DNA of 64,000 nucleotides, taken from Mauremys mutica (taxonomy: Eukaryota > Chordata > Testudines > Geoemydidae). The stretch lies in assembly GCF_020497125.1 (NCBI RefSeq), contig NC_059082.1:31518965-31582964 (forward strand). The letters are read 5' to 3'. This document shows, piece by piece, positions 10,472-21,974 of the stretch; the first letter of the stretch is position 1, and each line of letters begins with the position of its first letter. The notes below the pieces were generated by a model. That model was not told the origin of the DNA, ran no database searches, and saw nothing but the letters and a program-made list of their open reading frames with translations. Made by a program: the position numbers and the translations under genes.

Positions 10472-12583
10472 GGGTACGTCTACACTACGGGACTATTCCG
10501 AATTTGCATAAACCGGTTTTGTAAAACAGATTTTATAAAATCGAGTGCGCGCGGCCACACTAAGCACATTAATTCGGTGGTGTGCGTCCACGGTCCGAGG
10601 CTAGCGTCGATTTCTGGAGCATTGCACTGTGGGTAGCTATTCCCTAGCTATCCCATAGTTCCCGCAGCCTCCCCTGCCCCTTGCAATTTCCGGGTTGAGA
10701 TCCCAGTGCCTGATGGGGCAAAAATCATTGTCACGGGTGGTTCTGGGTAAATGTCGTCAGTCACTCCTTCCTCCGGGAAAGCAACGGCAGACAAGCATTT
10801 CGCGGCTTTTTTCCCTGGATTGCCCTGGCAGATGCCATAGCATGGCAATCATGGAGCCTGTTTTGCCTTTTGTGACTGTCACCGTATGTGTGCTAGGTGC
10901 CGCTGACAGAGGCGATTCAGCAGCGCTACACAGCAGCATGCTTTTGCATGACAGCAGAGATGGTTACCAACCATACTGTACCATCTACCAATCCATAAAT
11001 TGGTGAAAAGATGATCATGGTTACCAGTCCTTTTGCACTGCGCCATCTGTTGCTGTCATAAGTGCCGGGCGCAAAAGCCAAAATTGGGAATGACTCCCTG
11101 AGTCAATCCCTCCTTTATGGTATCAAAAAACAGAATCAGTCCTGCCTAGAATATGGGCAAGTGTACTAGAGAACCACTGTATCATAGAACCAGAGAGCAC
11201 AGCTGCTCTGTGTCAGATCCTGCAGGAATGATGAGCTGTATGCTATTCACAGGGGGTGCTCCTGCAACAACCCCACCTGTTGATTCCGTTCTTCCCACAG
11301 CCTTCCTGGGCTACCATAGCAGTGTCCCCCCACTTGTGTGATGAAGTAATAAAGAATGCAGGAATAAGACACAGTGACTTGTTAGTGAGAAATGAGTGGA
11401 AGGCAGCCTCCAGCTGCTATGATAGTCCAGACAGGACAGTAAGAAGTGTGGAGGAGAGGAGCCCAACATCCCTCTGCTAGTCCAGGGGCAATTGAATCTT
11501 TTCTTTACACATGAAGGGTGGGGGCTGATGAAGCTCAGCCCCCTGTTGCTATGATAAAGACGGTTATCAACCATACTGCACCATCTACCATGAAAAATTA
11601 GGTGCACTTGACATTGGGGGACCTGACAGATGCTAGTCGGTATGGTTACCAGTCCTTTTGCACTGCACCACGTGCCAAAAAGCTCATGATGATGAGGACG
11701 GGTACCAGTCGTTTTGCACCATCAGCCACCCATGGCAGGGGGGAGCAAGGATGTTGGTGTTGAGTGCTGCAGCATCGCGTCTATCTGCAGCATTCAGTAA
11801 AGATAGGGTGACATGTTAAATAGTCACGAGAGGATTTTTTCCCTTTTACTTCTGGGGTGGGTGTGGGGGGTGTACATTGCCGAGCAATGCCCTGAACCAC
11901 CATGGACACTGTTTGTTTGACCCTAGAGGCACTTGGAGCTCAGCCAAGAATGCAAATGCTTTTCGGAGACTGCAGGAACTGTGGGATAGCTTGAGTCCTC
12001 CAGTCCATGAGCGTCCATTTGATTCTTTGGCTTTCCGTTACGCTTGTCACGCTGCAGTGCGCAGAGTCCCTGCTATGGCGTCTGTCTGGAGAATTTTTAA
12101 AAATGATTCTGAATTTCGTCTTCTATAACGGAGCGCTGATAGAACGGATTTGCCTGCCCTTACTGCGATCACATCCGCATGGTCCATGCTGGAGCTCTTT
12201 TTTTTAATTTTGATTTCGGACTGCATCGCCACCTGGGCAAACAGGAGCTCCACGCTGGGCAAACAGGAAATATTCAAAAGTTCGCGGGGCTTTTCCTGTC
12301 TACCTGACCACTGCATCCGAGTTCAGATTGCGGTCCAGAGCGGTCAGTGGTGCACTGTGGGATAGCTCCCGGAGGCCAATACCCTCGATTTGCGGCCACA
12401 CTAACCCTAATCCGATATGGCAATTCCGATACTAGCGCTACTCCTCTCGTTAGGGAGGAGTACAGAAACCGGTTTAAAGAGCCCTTTATATCGATATAAA
12501 GGGCCTCTTGGTGTGGACGGGTGCAGCGTTAAATCGGTTTTATGCTCCTAAAACCGGTTTAAAGGCGTAGTGTAGACCAGGCC
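10472..12583. mobile_element. Non-autonomous Harbinger element, 2.1 kb
   Basis: Ends are GGGTACGTCTACACTACG on the left and, on the complement of the right, GGCCTGGTCTACACTACG. Exact TTA duplications flank it (10469-10471 and 12584-12586). No transposase. Two diverged copies of a roughly 100-bp block lie 600 bp apart (10950-11045 and 11552-11672), both with CAACCATACTG and ACCAGTCCTTTTGCACTGC. A short open frame at 11877-12128 has no family I recognise. Confidence 0.85.
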
Positions 12584-12621
12584 TTAGGTCAACTTAATTT
12601 GATAGTGGATACTTGCCCTTT

Positions 12622-13174
12622 TTCTCCTCACCAAGTGGGAGAAGGTGATAACAGCACTTACCACCTCTCTGGGGCAAAGCACTCTCCATAAGCAGAGTGA
12701 GAAATGACAGGAGAAAACCCACTGAAATGCACTGAAGCAACACAGGACTTTCACTCCCCTTCATTATAAGCAGGTTCCACTGTAGCTTTAATAGTACTTC
12801 AGGATCTCATAGGATGAAAGGAAAAATAAAAATGTAAAATATTATTCTTACTATTTCCCCCTACTGCCAATCCTATGATCATTACAAGCATCACACTCGG
12901 GATATTCATTGGCTTTAAATTAAAGCCATGAAGTGCAGACACTTCACAGCATGGAACAGCAGAAATACCTCATCTGTGGGTGTGCACTGTCCACTGGAAT
13001 GACTCAGACATGGAAACAAAGATCCTGTCATAACATATTTAATCCAACGAAGGTGTTTGGAATCCAGTCTATTAATAGAGCCACATTGTAGCAGAATGGT
13101 CTATCCGAATCCTTCAAGTGATTAAAAGCTATCAGTCAAAGGTTATGGAATCAGCTGCCGCAGCACAGAAGCCA
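12622..13174. other. Intergenic, nothing recognised
   Basis: About 550 bp of AT-rich sequence between the nested transposons and the CR1 5' fragment. Confidence 0.5.
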
Positions 13175-14495
13175 GCAAACAGAGCTGTAAAACAGGGGAG
13201 TCTGAGTGGGAGTTAACAGGGGGAATTTGGGGGAAGACTAAGAGAGGCAGGCAGAGGAACACAGGCTACTGAACAGAGTGTGCAGTGTTCTAGCAGTGTC
13301 TTGGTGCTTGTTGGGGGTTTGTTTTGCTGTGGGTGGTGGTGGTTTGGTTTGTGTTTCCCAGATTTACAGGATTTAGGTGAGAAGTCTATGACAGATACAG
13401 AGGCAGCAGTTGTAGTGACCCAAGCAGTGGAAGACACAATGAAGATGACTGGATGTGGAAGCTGCAGCATGTACATGATCCTGGAGGGGGTACCTGAAAA
13501 GAGTTTTGTCTGCATGAAGTGCTGCCTGATAGAACTGATGGAAGAAAATATCCGAGGAATGGAGATGCAGGTGGAAACTCTGGTCGAGTTTAGAAGGAGG
13601 TTTGAGCAGATGACGGAGCAAAGACACGAGGCCAAAGGGGAAGCTCAGACTTGCAGCAGGACCAAAGAATTCTGAGGGGTGACTGCTGGGTGAAGAAAGT
13701 GGACGGTGGAAGCATGTGACTAAGCAAACCAGGCAGAGGAAAAGACAGGCTAGTGAAGGAGCAACAGAGCTCAGGAACAGGTTTGCAGAGTTGGAAAATG
13801 AAGAAGGGGCACAGCAGGTGGTTGCTGAGGGTGAGAGGGCAAGGAAGAAGAGAAGAGCAGCTAGCCCCATAAGGAGAGGGGAAGAGTCAATGGAGATTAA
13901 TCAAACATGAGCGCCAGGAGGATATGGGATGGGTTGCAGAGGACTGCAAGGGTGAATAGGAATCGAGAGGACTTGCAGCCAGAGAGAACAAGAGATAGAC
14001 AGGAGAATCGCACCATCACCAGGAAAAGGCAGGTCTACGGGATTGGGGACTCCTTACTCAGAAGAATAGACAGGCCTGTAACCAGAGCTGATTCAGAGAA
14101 CAGAAGTGTGTGTTGTCTGCCCGGTGCTAAGATACAGGATGTGGACCTGAGGCTGAAGAGGATCCCAACGGGAGCGGGAAAGAATCTGCTGATTGTCCTT
14201 CATGTGGGAACAAGTGATACAGCTAGTCTCCTTTGATATGTTCCTGCGAGAATCTGCTCCAGGCTGGGGAAGACACTTAAGGAAATCAAGGCTCAGGTGA
14301 TCTTCAGTGGGATTCTACCTGTTCCTAGAGAAGGGCAACAAAGGTGTGACAAGATTATGGCAATCAGATGACTCAGGCAGTGGTGCTATAAGGAGGGCTT
14401 TGGGATGTATGGCCACTGAGAGGCATTTGTGGACAGAGGACTGTTCTCTTGGGATGGACTTCACCTGAGTAGGGAGGAAAATAGACTTCTAGGAT
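13175..14495 (+). mobile_element. CR1 LINE 5' region (5' UTR and ORF1 only)
   Basis: Plus-strand CR1 that keeps its 5' UTR-like leader (GTGGGAGTTAACAGGGGG, then a GT-rich tract) and ORF1 but has no ORF2 or 3' tail. It stops abruptly at 14495, where the left end of a hAT MITE begins. The exact 5' start is uncertain by tens of bases. Confidence 0.75.
13388..14495 (+). pseudogene. CR1 ORF1 protein (zinc finger, coiled coil, esterase-like), broken
   Basis: ATG at 13388 starts MTDTEAAVVVTQ. A CxxC...CxxC cluster follows (CGSC and CMKC), then a heptad-rich helix (LMEENIRGMEMQVETLVEFR). After a stop at 13673, other frames continue with a basic segment (ERARKKRRAASPIRR) and an SGNH/GDSL-esterase-like domain: YGIGDSLLRRIDRPV, CCLPGAKIQDVDLRL, LLIVLHVGTSD, and FSWDGLHLSREENRLLG. 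This is the usual domain order of CR1 ORF1, an RNA-binding partner of the LINE. At least two frame breaks. Confidence 0.8.
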
Positions 14496-14533
14496 CAGGG
14501 GCGGCTCCAGGCCCCAAGCATGTCAAGCAACTG
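14496..14533. mobile_element. Truncated hAT MITE end
   Basis: CAGGGGCGGCTCCAGGCCCC, the left terminus of the family seen complete at 56-357, followed by a few related bases. The rest of the element and its right end are missing. Confidence 0.55.
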
Positions 14534-14912
14534 TTCTATTTAGTCCTCTCCCAACTGTTTAATTTCTGCACCAGAAGCATCCCCTATACTCTTCTTGATC
14601 TAAACAGCTGACCTGATACCCCTGAACAAAAGGGGCTTGATGTTTTGATGAGTTCCCATGGGCCAGACTACCACAAAGAGGGGCTTGTTCAATATACACG
14701 GGGCTGGGCGGGGGGGAGAAAAGGAAGAAATAGGAGGCAGCCACTCTGATCTTTATGACCCACTGATTATTTTATCAGTTAGCAGAAGCATAAAATCTAT
14801 CTCCGACCTAACAAAGTACCATTTTATTTCCCTTTACTCTTTTTTTCTATGGCCAATAAAAGATGAAGCATCACTAAAGGTTATGTTCTCGTTAATATTT
14901 TCACTAAATGAC

Positions 14913-15374
14913 AATACATTTTAAGCAGCAAAGAATCCTGTGGCACCTTATAGACCAGGGGTCGGCAACCGGTGGCTCGCGGCTCGCCAGGGTAAGCACC
15001 CTGGCGGGCCGGACCGGTTTTTTTATCTGCCGCATCGGCAAGTTCGGCCGATCGCGGCTCCCACTGGCCGCGGTTCGCGGTCCCAGGCCAACGCGGGAGG
15101 CAGGAAGCGGCGCGAGCCGAGGGATGTTCTGGCCGTGGCTTCCTGCCTCCCGCATTGGCCTGGGACCACGAACCGCGGCCAGTGGGAGCCGCGATCGGCC
15201 GAACTTGCCGACGCGGCAGATAAACAAACCGGGCCGGCCCGCCAGGGTGCTTACCCTGGTGAGCCGCGAGCCACCGGTTGCCGACCCCTGTTATAGACTA
15301 ACAGACGTTTTAGAGCATGAGCTTTCATGGGTGAATACCCACTTCGTCGAATGCAAGAATTAATACATTTTAAG
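14913..15374 (-). mobile_element. Penelope-like element 3' fragment, split by a hAT
   Basis: The body is 14926-15361. An exact 13-bp duplication AATACATTTTAAG flanks it (14913-14925 and 15362-15374). The sequence AGCAAAGAATCCTGTGGCAC and the stretch around 15299-15357 match the end of the element at 23810-24805. It is heavily 5' truncated, as expected for target-primed insertion. The strand is assigned from the longer copy. Confidence 0.8.
14956..15290. mobile_element. Foldback hAT MITE inside the Penelope fragment
   Basis: 335 bp, GC-rich, almost a full palindrome. The left arm starting CAGGGGTCGGCAACCGGTGG pairs with the right arm ending CCGGTTGCCGACCCCTG, and pairing continues for about 150 bp per arm. 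Exact 8-bp duplications TTATAGAC lie at 14948-14955 and 15291-15298. The reading frames through it are mirror images of each other and do not code. Confidence 0.92.
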
Positions 15375-18300
15375 TTAACCCAAGCCGTGTTTGTAGCAGA
15401 AGCGTCTGCTACCATGACATTTGTTTGACTTTCTTTCTGAAGATGTATCACCACCCTTGGTGCCACAAAACCCATCTGGAAACTTTTATACTCAATATGA
15501 AGTAGTTTAATTACCCTCTGAATGTTTTAATGGCAAATCTATATACTAGCACAATGCAGAGTGCTTCAGTATCTCCTTCAGCAATGAATGGGCCCTGGGG
15601 AGCACAAAAATCTTCTTTTTCTGCTTTTTAGGGCCTGATCCAAAGCCCATTGAAATCTAGGACAGTCTTTCCACAGACTTCATATCAGGGCCTTACCGAA
15701 TTTAACTTGCCCGTTTTTTTTGTTCTGCAAGTGAAAAAACCTGGAGAACCATACACAATACCTGCAACCTAGTTAAATGCAAGATGTTCTAGTTCTTGCT
15801 GAAGAATGTGAAGAATAGAGCTTGGGCCATATTTTCAGTTGGAGCACCTAAGTGAGGATTTGCATGTAGTTTTGTGGCTACTAACTCTGGCACACATGAT
15901 GCTGTGGAAAGCAACTGAAAGTCTGGCTTATTAAGTCTATCTGAATTAAAAAGACAGACAAATGACCTCATCTTTGCCTAAAAGCATCTTCTAGTCTCCC
16001 TCAACCCTTGTTGGAGCTCACACTTCCCTCTTTGTTCAATAATATGGTACAACCCTTCAGTGGAACTCTACGCCTATTTCCCTATTAGGGCACTTCTCCC
16101 CGACTTTGCCAAGTAATGCCCATTTTGTGGGGATTAATACTGCTTGGTGTATGCCAGTCATGCCTGCTTCACACCTGATGTTATGAAGCAATGCAGCATA
16201 AATGATGTTTGTCTTGACGATCTTCAATGTGTGCAACATCAATATAACAGTGCAAACTTCCCCACAATGCCCTGCTCTGGAGTGGTGACCTTTAGGACAG
16301 AGATGGAAGTGTAGCTTACATGTTCATTCAATTCCTGACCTCTCTGGTAAGACTGCCAACAGGGTCACTACTCAGTGCAATTTGTGTTGTTGCTTTTAAA
16401 TACATGGTTCCAAATTCTCAAAACTGTATCAAAAGCCCAGCTGTGCAAGTTAGGGAGGGGCAGAAGTACATACATACGTAGTAGGCACACATTAAGTCCT
16501 TTTCATTGAGAATTGGATTGAGGCTGTAAGACTAATCACAGGAACAGTTCGAGTCAAAAGATGACTGACAGTCATTACAGTTACTACAGACCTTGGCTGG
16601 AGCTAAACCTATGACCTGAGAATGAAAGGGTATATAGGCCATTATAATAAATTAGCACCACAACAGGAATCAGTTTGATTTGTAAAACACTTACTCTGAG
16701 ATTGCTAGACGCTTCACAAAGACGAACATTATCTCAAGTTTTTGCATGGAGCAACTGAGACAGACAGGATAAGTGACTCACCCAAGGTCACATAGCAAGC
16801 CCTAGGACAAGTGGGAAATAGACTCCAAGAACCCGGATTCTCAGATGTGTTTTAATAAGACCTTGCTACCTCCAAATTGATGAGTTAATATTGATTATTA
16901 GCGTCTAAAACTGACTTAATACTAAAACATGTAGTCGTGGTTAAACTGGAAGATGTAACATGTACTTTTGCCTACAGTAAAAAAAACGAGTACAGTTCTG
17001 CTTTACAATGTATTAGCTGATTTCCTGTAGAGCTGACCAGCTGACATTTTTAGGCACAACTTGTCCTGTTATACAATTGATGCTAAATCATGTTGAACAG
17101 CACATTAGTTAACATGCTTTCTAACATGATGCATTTCCCCAGTATAGATATGACTGAGTGTGTTATACCTACATTTAAAAAGGGGGGAGGGAAATCAAAT
17201 GCACAATTACAAAATGGGGAATAAATGGCAAGATGGTGGTAGTAGTGCTGAAAAGGATCTGGGGGTTATAGTAGGATCACAAATTGAATACGAGTCAACA
17301 ATGTTGGAAGAAGGCTAATATTCTGCATTATCACCTCTCAAGAGTCTTTACAGCCCTACATTTCTATGCCAAAGTGCACATAGGACAGTTAATCTCTCAA
17401 TACATTTAGGATCAAACATATTTGTAAGACCTAAAATACCCAATAAAAAGAGGAGCACTATGAACTGACCAAAGAGTTGCATTCTGTTGTACAAAAGCTG
17501 ATTCTTGTTCAGACAGTAAAGTTCACAAGAACTGGAGGTTAATTTGCCCATTATAGGAATGAAATAGAGAAAGGATGCATATGGCAGAAATATTGCCAAA
17601 ATAAATACTTGGTTTTACACACTTGAGGGGGGGGGCACACAACAGTATTTCTCAGTGCTGGGAATGAATGTTGCTCAGATTCAGTGATTTCATCTACCTC
17701 CCTTCTGCACTGTTCATTCCACACTTACACCAGAAAAAGCCAAAAAAAGAGACATTTTAGATTACATCAGGTCTTTTCCAAGTCACCAAACATACAGTTA
17801 TAAAAACAGAGGTAGGAGGAAAGCTTTTATTTCTGTTTAAGCATCCAGAAAGATATTAGGAACAGCTAACGTGCTTTCTAAATGTAGGATTCATACCAGT
17901 TGTAGGAAGGGCTCTAACCTGCCAAGCATGAACTAAAACAAAAGTGACACACTAATAACTACTGTTTGAATGGGACAATATTGTTCAAATTAAGAGCTCT
18001 TGTTCTGTCCTTTAACTCATACTGCAGTTATATTTTTATTGTGTTCTATCTGTGCATTAGCATTTGCTCTCGATCTTTGTCAGCACAAGCTCCATTCTGT
18101 AAGTGTTTTTAAATTGCGAGTCCAATCCTGCAAACACTTGTGGGAGCTGTGCTTAGCATGAAGAGTACACCCATTAACATCAATGGGATTACAAGTAGTA
18201 GAAAATTACATTGCCAGACCCTCACTACCCAGACCCTGCCTACCCAACACACAAATTTGCACTGGTTTAGATCAACTGCTGTAAACCCCTGTGTGGTTTA

Positions 18301-20470
18301 ACTGAAACCTGTTCCTAATTTACTTTGGTTTAACTGGATACTAACTCAGTTTGCCTCTTGCTTTGGTTGAACTAGATCAGTTTAAAAATCCCACTTTCAG
18401 TTAAACTGGTACCACTCTCACCCAAATGCTTATGGCTTAACATATAAAAATATTCTTATCCACACCTTCATAGGCTTCATTTGTTTATTAAACCACACAA
18501 AAATAATCTGCTCTTTCCAATATTAAAAACTCGTCTGTATTGGTGAATGTTCCATTGTTTGTGATTTTAGCTCCCTTTTAATCTGATTTCTAGCGCCGAA
18601 AGTTGAGAGAGGCATCAGAGCAGGTCATTTAGCTAACTCAAGGTTGGCTTCATGGCTTTGACCTGAACTAATCCAGAATACACTAAATACAGGTTTGGAT
18701 TGATTTTTATAAAAAGGCATTCAGGCTAAATCTCACACGCTCTGTTCTGTTGCCTGTATGCATGAGCCACAGCAAATGGGACACTCTCCAATGCAGCTAT
18801 AATTTGTCAGTCCATCCATTAGTTTATTGTAGTTCGTTATTTTGAGCCTTTTGGCACCTTTCCAGTTCCTGTAACATGCTTAAAAAAAAAAAGCAAAAAC
18901 ACTGCATCAGTATCACCACTACTTATAGAAAAAGCAGCTTTATCCTGAAGTGACTGCTCTTCTGATTCCTCTCCATCCAAGTCTTTTGAGCACAAAACAA
19001 TAAAGAGACCAAATCCCATCTTATTAGGTTTTCAGTCTCTTATATACACAAACACACACACACCCATCCCACAGTACCACTTGTCACCCAGGCAGGTCTT
19101 GCACTGATGGGCCAACACAGTTCGCTTGTTAAAATAAATTAGTCTAGGAAAGAGGAGGAACAGCTTCCCCTCCTCCCACTTAAAATCTTTTAACATTCAA
19201 GCTTTTAATGTAACCAGAAAATATCAACCAACTGGTGGGGTTTTTTGCTTTAAAAAAAAAACCCAACCAACCCCACAGATCTAATATTAACTTATCAAGC
19301 TGTTATACTGTCCACCTGCACCTTCCCCACCCCACCCCTTTCCAGAAAGGGTATTCTTCTTGAATGCAGAGGATATTAAACCAGCATTTCATTTTGTGAT
19401 TAAGAATATATTCACAAACTATAGGTTTCCAAATGTCCTGAGAGCAATCTTCTAGTAATCCATCAATTGTAATGGACACTATCTGGAACAACTAATCAAT
19501 TTTTTAAATTTAAAAAAACAAAAAACAAAAACACACACACACAACCTCTCCCTTCCTCCCCAAAAGGGAATACCCTGTTCCACTGGGGACAGTCAGTTCA
19601 GAATTAGCTTTACAATAAAAAAATCCTTTAACTCACATAGGAGCATTTATTCTTCTAGCACAGATATTTAAGATTATACTATTATATAGTATACTAAAAC
19701 AGGTAGCTGTTGCATTACTGATTTACTTAGAGATACAGAAGTAGAGATACTTGAATTGATAAGCTTATTAGATTTACCCCAGTAAGATAAAAATGTATTG
19801 TCATATTTTGTAATAACTATGAAAAGCCAATGAAAGTTTATATTTTCTGAAAATAATTAAAATCTCTGCATATACACTAATATTTTACAAGCACTCAGTT
19901 TTTTTCCCCTTCAGACTACCTTAAAAAAAAAAACCAGGAGAACAATTCATTCATAGGTTAGAAGGTTCCACACCCAAACAGATCATTTGCAAAAAACAAA
20001 AAGTAGATCTTCAGGGGACAGTTTTATCTGTATGTTCAAAAAACTGGTCTGAAGTCTAGCCCTCTTAATACTACGTTTAAGAGCAAACTTATCTAAAAAT
20101 GAGTATGTATAAAATAGTATGTTCCTAGAACTTTGCTTTCTGGCAAGATTTAGACAGCCATTACACAGGAAACCACACAGTACACTTAACCTACCTGTAC
20201 TTTTGATCAACCTTTTTGAGCTGTGAAATGTGAGTTTCCCATTAAGAAATAAGTACAATTATCTTTAAAAAGCCACAATGAAAAGATGCAGCTCAACGGG
20301 TATCTTAATTAAGACACTAACCTATATAACCTGGGCATAAACAAGTCACTCCACCTAATTAAATGAATTCTTTCTCTCTACTAAAAAATGTTAAAAAAGG
20401 GTTTCCTGAGTGTAAACAAGTCACTGAGTGGGGAGGCAAAGCACCTTAACAGCCATGAATAATTGGAACT
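15375..20470. other. Intergenic, mostly unrecognised
   Basis: Five kilobases of AT-rich sequence with short frames only. A MIR-like remnant is near 16730-16860, a G run at 17629, an A/C-rich patch near 19040-19060 and 19515-19545. No exon-like frame with splice sites was found. Confidence 0.6.
16730..16860 (-). repeat. MIR-like CORE-SINE remnant
   Basis: Plus strand carries GATAAGTGACTCACCCAAGG and TCACATAGCAAG, the complement of the MIR core (CCTTGGGCAAGTCAC type). Diverged, ends uncertain. Confidence 0.6.
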
Positions 20471-20620
20471 AGAGTGACCAGACAGCAAGTGTGAAAAATC
20501 AGGATGGTGGTGAGGGGGTAAAAAAAATAGAATAGAAGCTTATATAAGAAGAATAGAAGCTTATATAAGAAAAAGACCCCAAAATCGGGGACTGTCCCTA
20601 TAAAAATCAGGGGCATCTTC
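20471..20620. mobile_element. Short MITE-like repeat with a 22-bp tandem duplication
   Basis: Starts GAGTGACCAGACAGC and contains GGGGACTGTCCCTATAAA near the end. The segment AATAGAAGCTTATATAAG is present twice in tandem (about 20529-20572). It resembles an interspersed turtle repeat by memory; no target duplication was identified. Confidence 0.5.
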
Positions 20621-21719
20621 TTTAGCAAACTCCCTTTAATAGCACATGTGCACATAAATTATTCTAATTATTTTATTATCAGTAAAGACTGCAGAAGTGC
20701 AAAGGATGTTCAGCTGTTAGCAATTAAACCCTCAACTGCTAATATGAATACAGCAAAAGAAGTGAAGATGTGTTTAATGTCCCACTGAGAAAGCAAGAAT
20801 GAGAATCCTTTTGAAAGAACCTGTTTCCATCAGCAAGCCTCAAATAATTGTTAGGACCAAAACCATTGCCTCCAAAGACTGCTTGTTGCAGGAGAAGTCC
20901 CTTTGTAGCTAGGGCCATTAACAACTTGCTTTTTAAAGGGATGTTTATAAAACCCTCTTGTTTTTGAGCAACACAAAAATGTTTAGAATGAAAGGACTTG
21001 TTTAGAATGAGCCTCCAAACCCTATAATTGACACTAGAGTCAGAAAGATCAATTATCAGTATCTGGGGTAATGATTCCCACTAAACAGGGCTTTAATTTT
21101 ACATTCTGGGGAAAGTATTAAGTTGAAACAGTTTTTTTTTTACATTAAGCTTTAGAAAAGGTTAGTCAAGAGTCTGAAAATGTAAATGTTTGTTGAGACC
21201 AGAGTTCCTGATTTGTTTATATTCCTTTAAAATAGTGAAAGCTTGAAGCTTTCTCTGAGCTCCCTCTTGTGAGCAACTGCTAAAAATGCATCTTTAACAA
21301 CGAGTGGCAATTTTGGATCAAGTTGTTTGTGTGTCATGCCCCCAAGGGTCTTGACAACACCAAGCTGTGGTTGCCAGAGTATTATTTGAACGCAAATATT
21401 TGTCCCTAGAGGGAAATAGGTCAGTTTCTGGGGCTCCTGTATATAAATTGGAGAAAACAGTTCCTAGCTGACATTTCTCCTGTGGGGCTCATCAGTGCCC
21501 ACTGCACTCAGCAAAAATCAAACCTGAAGACCTATGGGCAAGCAGTGGAAAGCAGCTCCTGCCTACACAGTGCAGAAAAACCCTGCTCCTTCACAACAAG
21601 GCATAACTTAAACCATTTGGAGACCTGATAGTAAGAAAGGTCTACTTTTGTTTAATGTAAGAAGTAGATGTTGATTTAGGTCAAACATGCAGTGTAGGCA
21701 GCGGGACTAAGAAATCTGA
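20621..21719. other. Intergenic, nothing recognised
   Basis: About 1.1 kb of AT-rich sequence without exon-like frames. Confidence 0.5.
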
Positions 21720-21860
21720 GTCTGGTTCTTGACTGCATGTCTTGTCTCCTTACCAAGCCACTCTAGCCCTCCGTGCCTCAGTTTCCCATTTGTAAAATTG
21801 GGTTACCACCTCTGCCTTACCAGGGAATTGTGATCGTGATTTACTTACTACCTGAGGCCC
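21720..21860 (+). repeat. MIR-like CORE-SINE remnant
   Basis: Contains GTGCCTCAGTTTCCCATTTG followed by TAAAATTGGG and a CTGCCTTACCAGGG end, the 3' half of a MIR-type element. Confidence 0.65.
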
Positions 21861-21974
21861 AGATCTTCAAAAGTATTTAGGCACCTGGCCCTGAGGCTCT
21901 CACAAAGTACAAGAACGAGAGCTCTGTAAACACCTAGACAGACAGAGCCATGAGCCAGAAACAAGCATAATTAT

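Larger units (their letters stand above)
1379..12618. mobile_element. Harbinger-type MITE, interrupted twice by later insertions
   Basis: The parts are 1379-1493, 10244-10468 and 12587-12618, about 370 bp when put together. The left end GGCCTGACCTACGCTACAG and the complement of the right end AGGGCAAGTATCCACTATC are imperfect inverted termini. TTT flanks both ends (1376-1378 and 12619-12621). The reading was checked by continuity: the sequence breaks at 1496 and resumes at 10241, and breaks at 10471 and resumes at 12584, each time at a TTA-type duplication. The whole fits a known turtle repeat of this type by memory, so the family name is an inference. Confidence 0.7.

Noticed and set aside
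13373..13870. 165-codon antisense frame
   Set aside because: It is the shadow of CR1 ORF1 on the plus strand, which has the recognisable zinc-finger, coiled-coil and esterase pieces.
14908..15363. Open frame of 151 codons in GC-rich DNA
   Set aside because: It runs through both arms of a foldback hAT and the same words appear in reverse on the other strand. Not coding.
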